Translations under genes and position numbers: made by a program
In this document: in pieces, positions 10,094 through 20,698 of the stretch
Layout: every line of letters begins with the position of its first letter
Position numbering within the stretch: the stretch's first letter is position 1
Source: Eremothecium cymbalariae DBVPG#7215
Taxonomy: Eukaryota; Ascomycota; Saccharomycetes; Saccharomycetales; Saccharomycetaceae
Direction of reading: 5' to 3'
Length of the DNA: 64,000 nucleotides
NCBI RefSeq assembly: GCF_000235365.1
Contig: NC_016449.1
Span: 558,001-622,000, forward strand
Notes under the pieces: model-generated
Told to the model about the DNA's origin: nothing
Seen by the model: the letters and a program-made list of their open reading frames with translations, nothing else
The model's database searches: none

Positions 10094-12322
10094 ATTGCCT
10101 GCTGCTGGTAGTCCGTCTTTCTCACGTTTCCTCTGTAATAATAATTAATATATTATGATTATCACAACCCAAAAACAAACCCAAAAATAACAAAAACGAG
10201 AGAACACCAAAAACCAGACTAAATTATTACTATTATTATTATTACTATTATTATTATTATTATTAATACGGATAATAAATCAACAAAGACAAAAATGGAA
10301 TGGAAGGGGGAAAATTAAAACCCACTATATTACTTTATACTCCCTCTCTCGTTTTCTTTTAATATTTTTTAATATTTTTTTCTTCTTTTTTCCTTTAGCG
10401 CCGTGAAATGCTTCGCAGTCTGAATATACGTTTGTCTGTTGTTCTCTAACAAAACAAAACAAAAAAATACACTGTCTGTCGGTAGTGTGCACACTCTCCC
10501 AACTCTCCTCAGAAAAATCAGACGACACTCGCAAAAATAATCCAATCTCCTGCAGTAAGAATAACTCAGCCAACAAAAAGATTACCTTAGTGTCCGTTTG
10601 TCCCGCCTCTGCCTACTGCCTGTGTCAGGGATTCCCAAAAAAAATATTAAAAAAAAACTAATAAAAAACTTTGGCAGCGAAAAACAAAACAAACCGTACT
10701 AGTGCTTATAGCGGCGGCCGAATACTAACTGTCCCGTGTGTTGTGTCTGCTGTACGTGTATAAATATGGCAAAACGTTAGTGATAGTAACAAAAATTAAA
10801 GCGTCTTCCGTTTTTATTTTCAATAGAGATAATATAAGTCCTGGATATATTATATATATGTCTCTTCCTCTCTCTTTCTCTCGTCTGATGCAAAAAAAAT
10901 CCACTCTTTATAGTATAATAACTAAAAAACAAAAAACAAAAAAATGTCTAATTAAATATAGTATAGCGTAGCGTAGCGTAGTGTAGTGATAGTACCCACT
11001 CTTACTGGAGGGATGTGAGCGCAGCGTACTACTCGAGAAGTAATGCGCACGACTTATCTCCCCTTTATACAAACAAAAAGGGAAACGAAGAAAAGAAAAG
11101 AAAAAAAGGAATATGCACACTATGCACAGCACCTTAAATATTAATATACATTTATTTCAACACTACACAGTATTAATCGTTGATGTGTCATAATACCCGG
11201 TTATGAGAAGCCCGCCCACCTGTTTTTGGTATGTGCAAAAGAAAAACAGTTACCTTTCCTGATTGAACCAAGAAGGGGCCTTTTTTTGTATATGATTTAG
11301 CGTGCTGCACAGTGGCCCTCTCGGCTCTGCGTGTGGTGTGGGGTGGGGTGGCTCTTGCATGCTATCTTGTGTGGTTCCAAGTAGCCATATGTAAAAAAAA
11401 TTAAACGTGACAAAAGCAGAACACGTTTGTTCTACTTTTGGTAGTCATGCTGCTCATCCTTGAGTCTCTTGAATGAGCATGAAGGAGTGCGAAGGAGAAA
11501 CAAGAGTGTGATTACGCAACCTGCATTGTTAGAACATGGCGCGACACGCACGGTAATTTAGCCGCACCTGAGGCCTCGCATTCACTGCTGCTGCTGCGCA
11601 GCAGCAGGTTGGATGGGAGCTGAATCCAGACTTTTTTCCTTTTTTCTTCCGGCTTCCCTTGTGTACCTTGTTCCCTTCTTTCCGGACTTTCTCCTGTTTT
11701 AGCCTTTCGTGTCTACCGGTTTGGGGGGAGACCTCCGTACATTTCGGTGACGTATGTTTGGGGGCGATTGTGTCTACCGCAGGTACCGGAATTACCTGTA
11801 GACAAAAGGGAACCAAGAGGGAGGGAGAACCCTGTTTTCTGGTGAGATTACAGAAGAGACAAGCGTTTTTACGGGGGCATCATTTTGCAGGACAATGGAG
11901 TTTTCTGGTTTTTTTCCTTCCGGATGGATGGGGGCAGCCAAGCAGTTCTCTTGGTAACCAGTATCCCCTCCCAGTGGCAGCGTTGGAGAGAGCTGGGGGG
12001 GGGGAGGGGGGAAGGCGGGAGATATGGCAACTGGCAATTGCAACAGGGATAAGAAACATAACGAACGACTACGCGGTTTTCTTGCATGAATCTTGAATAA
12101 TTAAATAAATAAATATATAGTTGAAAAGTATGCACCGTACACGAATCAGATCGGCAAAACCAGGAGGTGGTGCGTTAAAAAAGAAAAAGGGCGCATGAAC
12201 TCATACTTTACGACTTTCAGTCGCAAAGTATGGCAATGTATGGTCTTCTAACACCTTGTTACGAATGGGTAGTGATGCAGAGTCGGCATCACACCATCAC
12301 AGCTACATGGTTAGTCGTTGTT
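10094..12322. other. Long gene-free region upstream of the AraC-like gene
   Basis: The 2.2 kb between the AraC-like gene (start at 10093) and the 3' end of the AIP5-like gene holds no supported gene. ORFs up to 145 aa occur on both strands but read as low-complexity translation. It includes an (ATT)n tract near 10224-10265, A-rich runs near 10640-10670, a TAGCG repeat near 10962-10980 and a G-rich run near 11995-12010. Promoters this long are typical of heavily regulated yeast transcription-factor genes. Confidence 0.5.
10224..10265. repeat. (ATT)n / (ATTACT) microsatellite
   Basis: About 42 bp of imperfect ATT repeats lie in the upstream region of the AraC-like gene. Confidence 0.8.
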
Positions 12323-14577
12323 TTATTCTAGGCCACAGATACCACGCACTCTCCATTCTTCATTAGCTTCTTCAATTTCTTGCCAATTTCCTACTATGGA
12401 ATTGCCCACCATGATGGCAGGGAGGGTTCTGCCCTTTGCTTGTTTTTTCCACCAGTGTCTGGCGTCGTCGTCGCTGCCGCAGTCGCGGTATTGGAAGACG
12501 ATTTGGTTAGCAGTTAGAATGGTGGCCAGGCGGTTAGTTCTGGACGGCATGTGGAAGCCGCCGCCTGCTAGGGAGGTTATTAGATAAATAGGTTTGTCTT
12601 TGATATCTTTGTTTTCTTCGTTGTTAAGTTGGGATATGATGTCGTTTGCAGTAGTGTCGTTTAGGGACAATTCTTTGAGGAAGTCGTCTATATCTTGGGT
12701 GATGTCTGTTCTGTGCTCTTTGCGGGGAGCGGGGGGGTTTTGTTTTGCCACTCTTAGTTTTGGGCTTGGGGGGGCAGGCGTGGAGTGGTGTGCCTTGGCG
12801 GTGTTGTCGACGGTGTTTTCAGTTTCTTTCTCGGCAGCCGTGCTACAAGCTTCCTTCGCATCCTTAGGCACTCGGGTCTGCTCAGCATTCTGCTGGGCTG
12901 CAGTTACCTCACTAGACGGTGGTGGTGAGGTCCTCTGGTTCTCCAGCGGTGTCTCCACTGCCAAGGCAGTGGTTACTTCAATCGGCGCAGTTCGATCCTC
13001 CAGGGCAGAAGTTAGTGTTGTCTCCGAACCAGCTGGAACAGCCATTGCTCGCGAAACCACACTGGATCGACTCTCCTCATCTGGTAGATCTTCGTCTTCG
13101 TCTGCAACCTCCTGTTGTGAACTCGGCTCTTTTATTAGATCCATCTCTTTGTGCCCCACAACTTGCTGTTGTGAACCATTTCCGTCTAGATCTATCTCTT
13201 TTTGTTGGGCGGCCGCCTCACAAGAGTCGTCGCTGCATGCAACAACAGCATCCTGCGTGGCGGGCGCGGTGGTTTCTTTTATGGTTTGATTGACTTCAGG
13301 CATTCTCTCATCCATTTCACTGGGCGGATTTGAGAGACGGTCATCAGTACCTTCTGGGATGCCTCGCATTATTAGCACCGTCTGAAAACTGCTCCTCCTC
13401 GTCCTCGCGGATCACATGGGGGGCCCTCTCCAGATCAAGCTGCGAGATGTAGTAGTTGTTGGTGGTATATACGACATTCTTGTCATCAAGTTGCTCTCCA
13501 ACACTGCTTCTCTGCAGAGAACTACCACGTTGCAAGGAACGGGATAACGACCTCAAGTAGTCAGTGGATGCAGAAGTGCGTTTCGAAGACCGTCCAGACC
13601 TCTCATCGCCTTCAGCAATCGTCTTTTGGTACGAATCCCCCCTGGCCAAATGTGGTCGATGTGACTTGTTGCTTATCCACTCGCCGTAGGAATTACGAAT
13701 AAGCCCATCTGAGTTCTCACCTTCCTTCTGAGCCCCCCGGAGAAGGCCCATGTGTCTGAGAGGCTGAACTCACACTACCCGTGTCATCAGCATGCTCGGC
13801 AGAAGGAGACAAAGAATGAGTCGAACTGGAAGCCTCAGCTGTAGTACCCTGTTGGGGCTGACTGCCAGAAATGGGTGAATCGTTGGTATTACTCCCACTG
13901 CTCTTGATCCTACTGGGGTGCTGCTGGTCTCTTTTCTGTTGCCTCCTCTTCTTCTCAGTTAACTGCATCTTCAACTTGGACACACCATCCAGCTCCTCCG
14001 AAATCAACTTCTCAAAATCAACATCGTTATCGTCAGTTAACAACGCTCCCTCACGATTCAAATCCTCCACGCTAATACAATCCTCCATCTGCTTCGCGAT
14101 GTTGGTCTGCGAATGGATCTTCTCCAACACCTGCGACGACGGCTCCGCATGGATCTCACTTCTTTGCGCGACAAAGTCTGGATTTTCCTTATCATCAATA
14201 TCCCTTACTGAGATACCAACAAGCGATGGTGCCAGCGTTGTAGCATTGCTAGTGATAGTCTGGTTGTTATCACTCACCATCCTTTTCGCCTTCATAGCTT
14301 TTGCCTGAACCTCTTTCTGTCTTTGATCCTGCTGCCCAGTGGCAAGCTTTGTTTTAGATGAATGTTTTGTTGCAGCGGGTGAACTTCTTTCTGGTAGTGT
14401 CGTGGTGTCCTTCTTGAAAAGGGGCAAAATTTTAAACCACAATTTAAACCGGCCTCTCTTCCTTTTCTGCACACTAAAGCTTTGGGACTTATAGGGATGC
14501 CCCACACTACAATCCACTGACCCTCTACCTATAGCACTGCTACCTCTCCTCTGCAACGAATTCTTACTGCTGAACAT
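12323..14577 (-). CDS. AIP5: Aip5-like actin regulator with C-terminal glutaredoxin-like domain; interrupted by two frameshifts
   Basis: Three overlapping minus-strand frames together resemble S. cerevisiae Aip5 (YFR016C). Part A runs 14577-13717 (ATG at 14577, MFSSKNSLQRRGSS). Part B covers 13344-13751. Part C ends at 12323. A and B are disordered and charged. The last 110 residues of C form the SH3BGR/glutaredoxin-like domain (CGSDDDARHWWKKQ, then GRTLPAIMVGNSIVGNWQEI). In S. cerevisiae Aip5 promotes formin-driven actin assembly at polarity sites. Both junctions need the reader to skip one base (+1). The A/B overlap contains a run of six G at 13733-13738; the B/C overlap contains in-frame GCG-AGG-C at 13361-13367. 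Part C has no ATG of its own near its beginning. The joined length would be about 740 aa against 1233 in S. cerevisiae. Assembly error, pseudogene and recoding are all open. The position next to glycogen synthase supports the identity. Confidence 0.75.
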
Positions 14578-15565
14578 TTCCAATCTCGTTGTAAACTGCC
14601 TTGGGGCCTTTTTTTCTTGTTTTTCCCTTTATCTTTATTGCTCTATATTTCCTTCCAAAAAGATAATATATTATGGCAATCCGGTTATTGTCGAGACGAT
14701 GATGATGGCGATGGTGCTGATGATTCTACCGATTTTATCTATCGCTTAATATTACTGATCAAATCGACCGATCTCTTCTTTATTCTGTCTTTACGCTGCT
14801 GATTGATACATCCATCATAATCCATCTAGCATAAAGAAAGCTACTCCACCATACAACTTTACACTAAATTTCTAAAGAAGAGTACACACATGGACACGTA
14901 TATATACGAAGACACGATGATAATCCTACGCTAAAATCTTCTCTCTCTCTTTCGCTGGATCTCTCTCGTTCCCATTGCCAATATAACCTTACATATCCTG
15001 CTCTCTGATAAAACAGTCCTGAGCCTGGAATTCTCTACAATAAAGACACCTCAGTTTTTCTGACACACACCACAACCGCTCTTAGCAAAATTAAAACAAC
15101 GGGCAAAACGTACTTCATTTCACCACCAGATCTACTCTATACCAAAACCTATGCCCAAATACGCCCAAATATGTTTCAAAAATAGACATCATATACCGCT
15201 GTCTCTACATCACTGTTCGCAGAATGGGACCTCTTACCAGCTTACGTGGCCCTGTCCTTTTTGCCTCGTACACCACACCGCCAGCGCCAGTGCCAACGTC
15301 AGTGATGCCAACGTCGCCAAACACAACAAAAATTACAATCAACCCCATCGCCACTCGCCACGCGTCCACACCACATCGCCACCGCATCACCACCACATCC
15401 TCTTGTATCGCCCTCTTCTTACACCAACGCCGTCCTCGCATGCATACACTGCATCCCCAGCAACGGTTTCCAACGTTTTGTTGTATCGCTACATCACTTC
15501 TCACGTAAACCTGCCCCATCCAAACTATCACACTATCCGAATCCATCCTCCCAACAGCTTTTACA
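14578..15565. other. Gene-free region between AIP5 and tRNA-Pro
   Basis: No gene is supported. From about 15190 to 15560 the plus strand is C-rich and G-poor with many CACC/GCCA words. The overlapping ORFs there, rich in His, Pro, Ser and Thr, look like a by-product of that composition. Confidence 0.5.
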
Positions 15566-15637
15566 GGGCGTGTGGTCTAGAGGTATGATTTCCGCTTAGG
15601 GTGCGGGAGGTCCCGGGTTCGAGTCCCGGCTCGCCCC
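15566..15637 (+). tRNA. tRNA-Pro (anticodon AGG), no intron
   Basis: 72 nt, with acceptor arm GGGCGTG paired to CTCGCCC (one U-U mismatch, as I recall for yeast tRNA-Pro). The A box is TGGTCTAGAGG and the anticodon loop is TTAGGGT with AGG in positions 3-5. The T arm carries the B box GGTTCGAGTCC, and the discriminator base is C. It reads CCU/CCC proline codons (A34 expected to be inosine). CCA is not encoded, as usual in eukaryotes. Confidence 0.95.
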
Positions 15638-15638
15638 G

Positions 15639-15643
15639 TTTTT
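15639..15643 (+). terminator. RNA polymerase III T-run terminator
   Basis: A TTTTT run starts two bases after the tRNA-Pro 3' end. Confidence 0.85.
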
Positions 15644-15994
15644 CTTCAAGCTTTTTGTCGGGCGTATGGAAACCCCCGTCCCCGATAACCCATGGATGAC
15701 CCTTTTGCTTGTGCGTTATTATGTCACGCCGACTTCCCATAGGGTTCGTGCGACTCGGATCCTTGGAACCACTACAAATCTGCATTAAAAAACTGCACGC
15801 GCCCCCAGAAGAGAACGCACCAAATCCCATTTTCTGGCACAACATTCACCAAACACGCGGATAAAAAGAAACCCCCGTCAAAATTATACGTGACCACCGT
15901 CCCACCTGCCCATTCCACACGCACAAAAGGTGATAATGGACGGGGGGGGCGACGAGTCCACCAGTGTTTCGGCGGCAAGCCGCTAATACCACAG

Positions 15995-15999
15995 CCAAT
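15995..15999 (+). promoter_or_regulatory. CCAAT box, possible Hap2/3/4/5 site
   Basis: GCCAATCA matches the Hap complex core. Hap4-dependent activation of CIT1 is known in S. cerevisiae. The distance of about 700 bp to the ATG makes this uncertain. Confidence 0.3.
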
Positions 16000-16546
16000 C
16001 AATGCACAACCGTCGAACAGAGACTGGGCGCGCCTCGCGCACCAAAAGCCGCATGTTTATTACCGCTCTGGCGTATCTTTTTTCTCTCTCCTACTGAAGC
16101 GAAGGAAACCAAAAAATCTGGTTAGATCAATATCCGTCTTTGTTTCTATATACCTAGATATCATCATATAGAACAAAAAAAATAAAAAATTACTCTACGG
16201 AAGTGGCAGGCTTCTTGGTTAGATTTTTGCATCTGTCAGATGGGGGAGTGCATGTCCAATACATATATATATAGATAGATAGATAGATAGTAGGTGCACA
16301 CCCAGTAATCTTGTGTTTTTTTGTTTTTGTAATTTTTGTTGTCTGATACCGCCAGTATTGACAAAGTCTCGCGCACGTAATTAAAGCAATTTAGCGTGAT
16401 TAAGCATAGGAAACCCCCCTCCCAGATAGAGAGAGAAGGGGAGAAAAGAAAAAAGCATTTGACTAAATTTTTCAAGGTTTTTTCCATTTAATAATATATA
16501 AAAAAATTTAATCGAACCCAAAGTTTGGAAGCGAGTTCGGTTCGAT

Positions 16547-16588
16547 TCAATCCATTTCGGTTATCAATCCATTTCGATTATCAATCCA
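16547..16588. repeat. 17-bp tandem repeat, about 2.5 copies
   Basis: TCAATCCATTTCGGTTA is followed directly by TCAATCCATTTCGATTA and then TCAATCCA. It lies 120-160 bp upstream of the CIT1 ATG. Confidence 0.85.
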
Positions 16589-16705
16589 GCTACTGTTTGA
16601 CCGTGGGCGCCCCTTGTTCAGATTAAGTATAGTCGAGAACGGTTCAGTGTAGGTTGGAAGAAGAAGCAGACAAAGAAGCAGTCTAATACAAGATATATAC
16701 GCAAG

Positions 16706-18157
16706 ATGAAAGCAGTCGGATCGGCGAGCACGCGCGGAGTTTCTAGGCGTATTAAAGGTGTTCTGGCGGGAGGCGTAGGAGGAGGTAGAGTTGGGCTGGG
16801 TAGACTGCCATTGTTGGTGCGTGAATACAGCAACGGGGAGAAGAGTCTAAAGGAGCGGTTTGCGGAGGTGTTTCCAAGCAAGGCGGAGGAGATCAAACAA
16901 TTTAAAAAGCAACATGGGAAGGTGGCTATTGGTCAGGTATTGTTAGAGCAGGCGTACGGCGGTATGCGCGGGATTCCCGGGATTGTTTGGGAAGGGTCTG
17001 TGTTAGATCCTCATGAAGGGATCCGCTTTAGGGGTAGGACAATTGCGGAGATTCAGCAGGAGCTTCCAAAGGCGGCGGATGGTCAAGAGCCGTTGCCGGA
17101 GGCATTGTTTTGGTTATTGTTGACGGGAGAGGTTCCTACGGAGACGCAGGCGAAGGCATTATCTGCAGATTTGATGTCGCGTTCCGAGTTGCCGGAGCAT
17201 GTTATTCGTTTATTGGACGGGTTGCCAAAGGATTTGCATCCCATGGCGCAATTTTCTATTGCTGTGACGGCGTTAGAGTCGGAGTCTAAGTTTGCAAAGG
17301 CTTATGCTCAGGGGGTGGCAAAGAAGGACTACTGGAACTATACGTTTGAGGATTCTTTGGATTTGTTGGGGAAGTTGCCTGTGATTGCTTCGAAGATTTA
17401 TCGGAATGTGTTCAAAGACGGCAAAATAGGCGCTGTTGATCCTAATGCGGATTACGGTAAGAATCTGGGGCATTTGTTAGGGTTTCAGAATAAGGAGTTT
17501 GTGGATTTGATGCGGTTGTATTTGTCTGTGCATTCGGACCATGAGGGTGGTAATGTTTCAGCGCATACTACACATTTGGTTGGTTCTGCGTTGTCTTCGC
17601 CATATTTATCGTTTGCTGCGGGGATGAACGGGTTGGCGGGTCCTTTACATGGACGTGCTAACCAGGAGGTTTTGGAGTGGTTGTTTAAGTTGCGTGAGGA
17701 GGTTAAGGGCGATTATTCCAAGGAGACCATCGAGGCTTATTTGTGGAATACTTTGAAGTCAGGGCGGGTTATTCCTGGTTATGGGCATGCAGTGTTGAGG
17801 AAGACCGACCCACGGTATACTGCGCAGCGTGAGTTTGCTTTGAGGCATTTCCCTGATTACGATTTGTTCAAGTTGGTTTCTGCGGTTTATGAGGTAGCGC
17901 CCGGTGTGTTACAGCAACATGGTAAGACTAAGAACCCTTGGCCTAATGTGGATTCCCATTCGGGTGTTCTTTTGCAGTACTACGGTTTAACTGAGGGTTC
18001 TTTCTACACTGTGTTGTTTGGTGTTTCCAGAGCATTTGGTGTTTTGCCTCAGTTGATTATTGATAGGGCTGTTGGTACTGCAATTGAGAGACCAAAGTCG
18101 TTTAGTACTGAGAAGTTTAAGGAGTTGGTTGCTAAGATTACGGCAACAAGCTCTTGA
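16706..18157 (+). CDS. CIT1: Mitochondrial citrate synthase
   Basis: Encodes 483 aa from ATG at 16706. It condenses acetyl-CoA with oxaloacetate to citrate at the head of the TCA cycle. Catalytic blocks of type II citrate synthase are present: [29 protein letters not shown] with the first active-site His, [14 protein letters not shown] with the second, and [13 protein letters not shown]. The N-terminus is rich in Arg, Ser and Gly without acids (residues 1-40), as in a mitochondrial presequence. The C-terminus (ATSS) is not a peroxisomal SKL signal, so this is the Cit1 rather than the Cit2 type. CIT1 flanks CEN14 in S. cerevisiae, which agrees with the centromere found at 23.8 kb. Confidence 0.97.
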   Translation: MKAVGSASTRGVSRRIKGVLAGGVGGGRVGLGRLPLLVREYSNGEKSLKERFAEVFPSKAEEIKQFKKQHGKVAIGQVLLEQAYGGMRGIPGIVWEGSVLDPHEGIRFRGRTIAEIQQELPKAADGQEPLPEALFWLLLTGEVPTETQAKALSADLMSRSELPEHVIRLLDGLPKDLHPMAQFSIAVTALESESKFAKAYAQGVAKKDYWNYTFEDSLDLLGKLPVIASKIYRNVFKDGKIGAVDPNADYGKNLGHLLGFQNKEFVDLMRLYLSVHSDHEGGNVSAHTTHLVGSALSSPYLSFAAGMNGLAGPLHGRANQEVLEWLFKLREEVKGDYSKETIEAYLWNTLKSGRVIPGYGHAVLRKTDPRYTAQREFALRHFPDYDLFKLVSAVYEVAPGVLQQHGKTKNPWPNVDSHSGVLLQYYGLTEGSFYTVLFGVSRAFGVLPQLIIDRAVGTAIERPKSFSTEKFKELVAKITATSS

Positions 18158-18624
18158 ACAGGACTCTTTATTGATATTTGTATGTGTATGTGAGTGTGAT
18201 TGTGTTTGTATGAGAGAGAGGGGCATGGGGTTGGTCTGATTTTTGAAGTTCGACTGGCGCTATATATATATATATCTGTGTATATTTATGTTTCTTTTCC
18301 TTAAAAAAATAATGATATGTTAACGAAAATAGGTGTCCTTCTTCTGCCTTCTTTCTCTACCTGTTATTACATTTTTTGTTCATTGTAGGGGGTCTTGCAT
18401 TTCTTCGAGGATTCCGCCATTATGCGTATGTATATTGTTTGTCGACAATGCGTAATTGGCTACAACGGCCGCCCAGATCCGCCGCACCGCGCCGCAGCCC
18501 GCCTCTCCCTCGAGACTTGAAAAAAAAGCTGCATTTCGGTGGGGATCTCCGTCACTGGCTTTTCACCAACAGTAAAAAATGAATGCTTTTAAATTGTTTA
18601 TTTCTGTATTTAAAATGTTGAAGG
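18158..18624. other. Convergent intergenic region
   Basis: 3' flanks of CIT1 and of the JmjC gene. A short (TA)n run lies near 18261-18274. I see no gene. Confidence 0.5.
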
Positions 18625-20367
18625 CTAATTACTATCTCCAAAACCGAACGAAAATAATTCATTAGATTGCTCTGTGAGTTTGTTCCATGTGGCAGACCTT
18701 CTAACGTGTTCTCTGGCTAGTGAAAGCTCCTTCTTTCTAGCCTCCTCATCCTCCATGATGACCAACTTTTCAATTGCTTCAGGTAATTTATCCCTGTATT
18801 CGGACTTTGAAATCAATTCTAAAAAAAATTCGTAAATTGGAGGATCGAACTGTAAAGTATTTAAAACACCACAGTCTTCATTATCTAAATTTGATTGTTC
18901 TCTGGTATTTAAAAATTTCACGAATAATTCGAGTCGATTGCACTCGTTATTGCACTCGTTATTGTTCCGTAAAAACATCTCAATTGAAGTTGCTAAATCT
19001 TTCAGATGAAATCCAGATATTTGGTTCTTTTTATTTTTAAAGAAATTTAGCACCTTGGGTAATATAGGCTCAGGGACAAAGTTTTCAGTTAAAGCTACAG
19101 AATCAGTTAAATTAATTACAGTGTGCCACCATCCTGCTGGTACATACAAGCATTCTCCTGGAAATGTTACCGCTATCTTACACTGTCCCTGTTGAGCTAG
19201 TTTCACCGAATCGTTGTAGTACCCGGACAGAATCCATTCTGCAATACCAACAGGGCATGTAACTTCCTCCTCAGCCTCATCTGTGGAAACCCCAGGAGGT
19301 TTTACATCCGGTGGTAGCATGACCCATAGTTTCATCCCGCTTAAGGTTGTGTTCCAGGCAGAGGTATGGTTTGGATCTTTATGAAAAGTGGACCCACTCC
19401 TTGTGGGCCCAACGATCAACCATCTATGGTCTGGTCTGCAATTGATACCATCTTGTTGGAATAACGTAAAATAGTCATTACAGAATATTTCAGGTGGTTG
19501 GTATTTATCTTTGATTTGGGACATAGCCTCACTGTTGCAATCGAACAAATACAACGGAGACTCATCATTGTTTTTATGGCAATAGTCGGCATATAAAGAT
19601 AACTCCCACTTCACAGCTTCCTGACGAAAACTTACTTGAGGATATTTGCTTACCAAGTATTCCAAGTCCCACGATGGCCATCTATTTGGCTCTTTTTTTG
19701 ATTGTAAAATAAAGGGCTTGTTTATATATTCGTTCTTGAATTTATCCCAAGCAAAATCTGAATTTTCAAACCTATCAATTCCAAACTCCTGGTTCATATT
19801 ATATCCCAAATCAAAAGATCCTTTCTCAAAATCGATTATCTTTCTAAACAGATTTTGATAATCAATATGTGAACACTGATAAGGTCTGTACAGTATATCA
19901 GAAAATAATATGTCATTACATTGAAGACAAACCTCCTGTTCTTCTTCCAATTTTAATACCGTCCTTCTCCAAGACCCTCTCCATTTTTTACAATTATATG
20001 GATATATCTGGGAATCTTTATTTGATATACCTTGTTCCCTTTCCAATCTGCTAAATTCTCTAGTGTAGAATTTCCTCCAAATCTCCTCTTCATATGTGTA
20101 TGCATAAAGCATTCGAGAGGCACACCCTAAGTTCTGCATATCTTTAGGTTCACTCACATAGGAGAGCAGTTCTACAAGCAATTCCTCTGGGAATTCAGCT
20201 AACTTTCCCAAATACTTTTTCCTAAGTTCTTTGTCCTTTTTTGTATCTAAACCTTGTAAAAGAGCATTTCCAGATGGTTTGATACCCAAAGGATGCGCAG
20301 GAGCGCTCATAAAAGTATTCACACGGTAATTTGGAATCTTTCTTGTCCTTTTAATGTCTTGATTCAT
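18625..20367 (-). CDS. F-box plus JmjC-domain oxygenase, JMJD6-like
   Basis: Encodes 580 aa from ATG at 20367. Residues about 55-100 are an F-box (LAEFPEELLVELLSYV, then EEEIWRKFYTREF). Residues about 210-435 are a JmjC cupin. The Fe(II) ligands are visible as H329 and D331 in TFHKDPNHTSAWN and H415 in LYVPAGWWHTVIN. The strand pattern and words (TSAWN, PAGWWH, ALTENF) match human JMJD6. So it is a 2-oxoglutarate-dependent hydroxylase or demethylase candidate. The F-box may link it to an SCF ubiquitin ligase through Skp1. The substrate cannot be read from sequence. S. cerevisiae has no JMJD6-type JmjC protein that I know of, so this gene was probably lost there. It lies between MRPL32 and CIT1 near the centromere. 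Confidence 0.85.
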   Translation of the reverse strand: MNQDIKRTRKIPNYRVNTFMSAPAHPLGIKPSGNALLQGLDTKKDKELRKKYLGKLAEFPEELLVELLSYVSEPKDMQNLGCASRMLYAYTYEEEIWRKFYTREFSRLEREQGISNKDSQIYPYNCKKWRGSWRRTVLKLEEEQEVCLQCNDILFSDILYRPYQCSHIDYQNLFRKIIDFEKGSFDLGYNMNQEFGIDRFENSDFAWDKFKNEYINKPFILQSKKEPNRWPSWDLEYLVSKYPQVSFRQEAVKWELSLYADYCHKNNDESPLYLFDCNSEAMSQIKDKYQPPEIFCNDYFTLFQQDGINCRPDHRWLIVGPTRSGSTFHKDPNHTSAWNTTLSGMKLWVMLPPDVKPPGVSTDEAEEEVTCPVGIAEWILSGYYNDSVKLAQQGQCKIAVTFPGECLYVPAGWWHTVINLTDSVALTENFVPEPILPKVLNFFKNKKNQISGFHLKDLATSIEMFLRNNNECNNECNRLELFVKFLNTREQSNLDNEDCGVLNTLQFDPPIYEFFLELISKSEYRDKLPEAIEKLVIMEDEEARKKELSLAREHVRRSATWNKLTEQSNELFSFGFGDSN

Positions 20368-20397
20368 CGCCGTGGGTCTCCCTATGGTTATATATGT

Positions 20398-20436
20398 ATA
20401 TATGTATTATACATCATCATCATCATCATCATCACA
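20398..20436. repeat. TATATG and (ATC)n microsatellite
   Basis: TATATGTATATATG is followed by seven or so ATC triplets just upstream of the JmjC gene start. Confidence 0.8.
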
Positions 20437-20698
20437 GTAATCTTTTTTCACTTCGCTTTTTTTTTTCCGCTGACGCACGTTTCTTTTTTTTACACACACG
20501 TAGAAACGAAATCATAAACTTATCACAATGTATAAGGTAAAAATGCTATCTTATTATATACACGTTATAGATCCTATGTTGACACCGTTTATAATCACTA
20601 ATAACAAGTGCTGTCAAATTATGTTCGGCAATCAATCGTATTTCCCTATTTACAGCTTTCAATTCCAAAATACAATACGCGCAAATATAATGAACTCA

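Larger units (their letters stand above)
15638..16705. other. CIT1 upstream region
   Basis: No gene is supported. It holds a CCAAT box at 15995-15999, a 12-bp direct repeat GAAACCCCCGTC at 15669-15680 and 15868-15879, an (ATAG)n tract near 16262-16290, and a 17-bp tandem repeat at 16547-16588. Confidence 0.5.

Noticed and set aside
11659..12096. ORFs of 83-145 aa on both strands in the long gap
   Set aside because: Mutually overlapping, low complexity, no family features.
15151..15588. 145-aa plus-strand ORF rich in His, Pro, Ser and Thr
   Set aside because: It is produced by the C-rich composition and runs into the tRNA-Pro gene.
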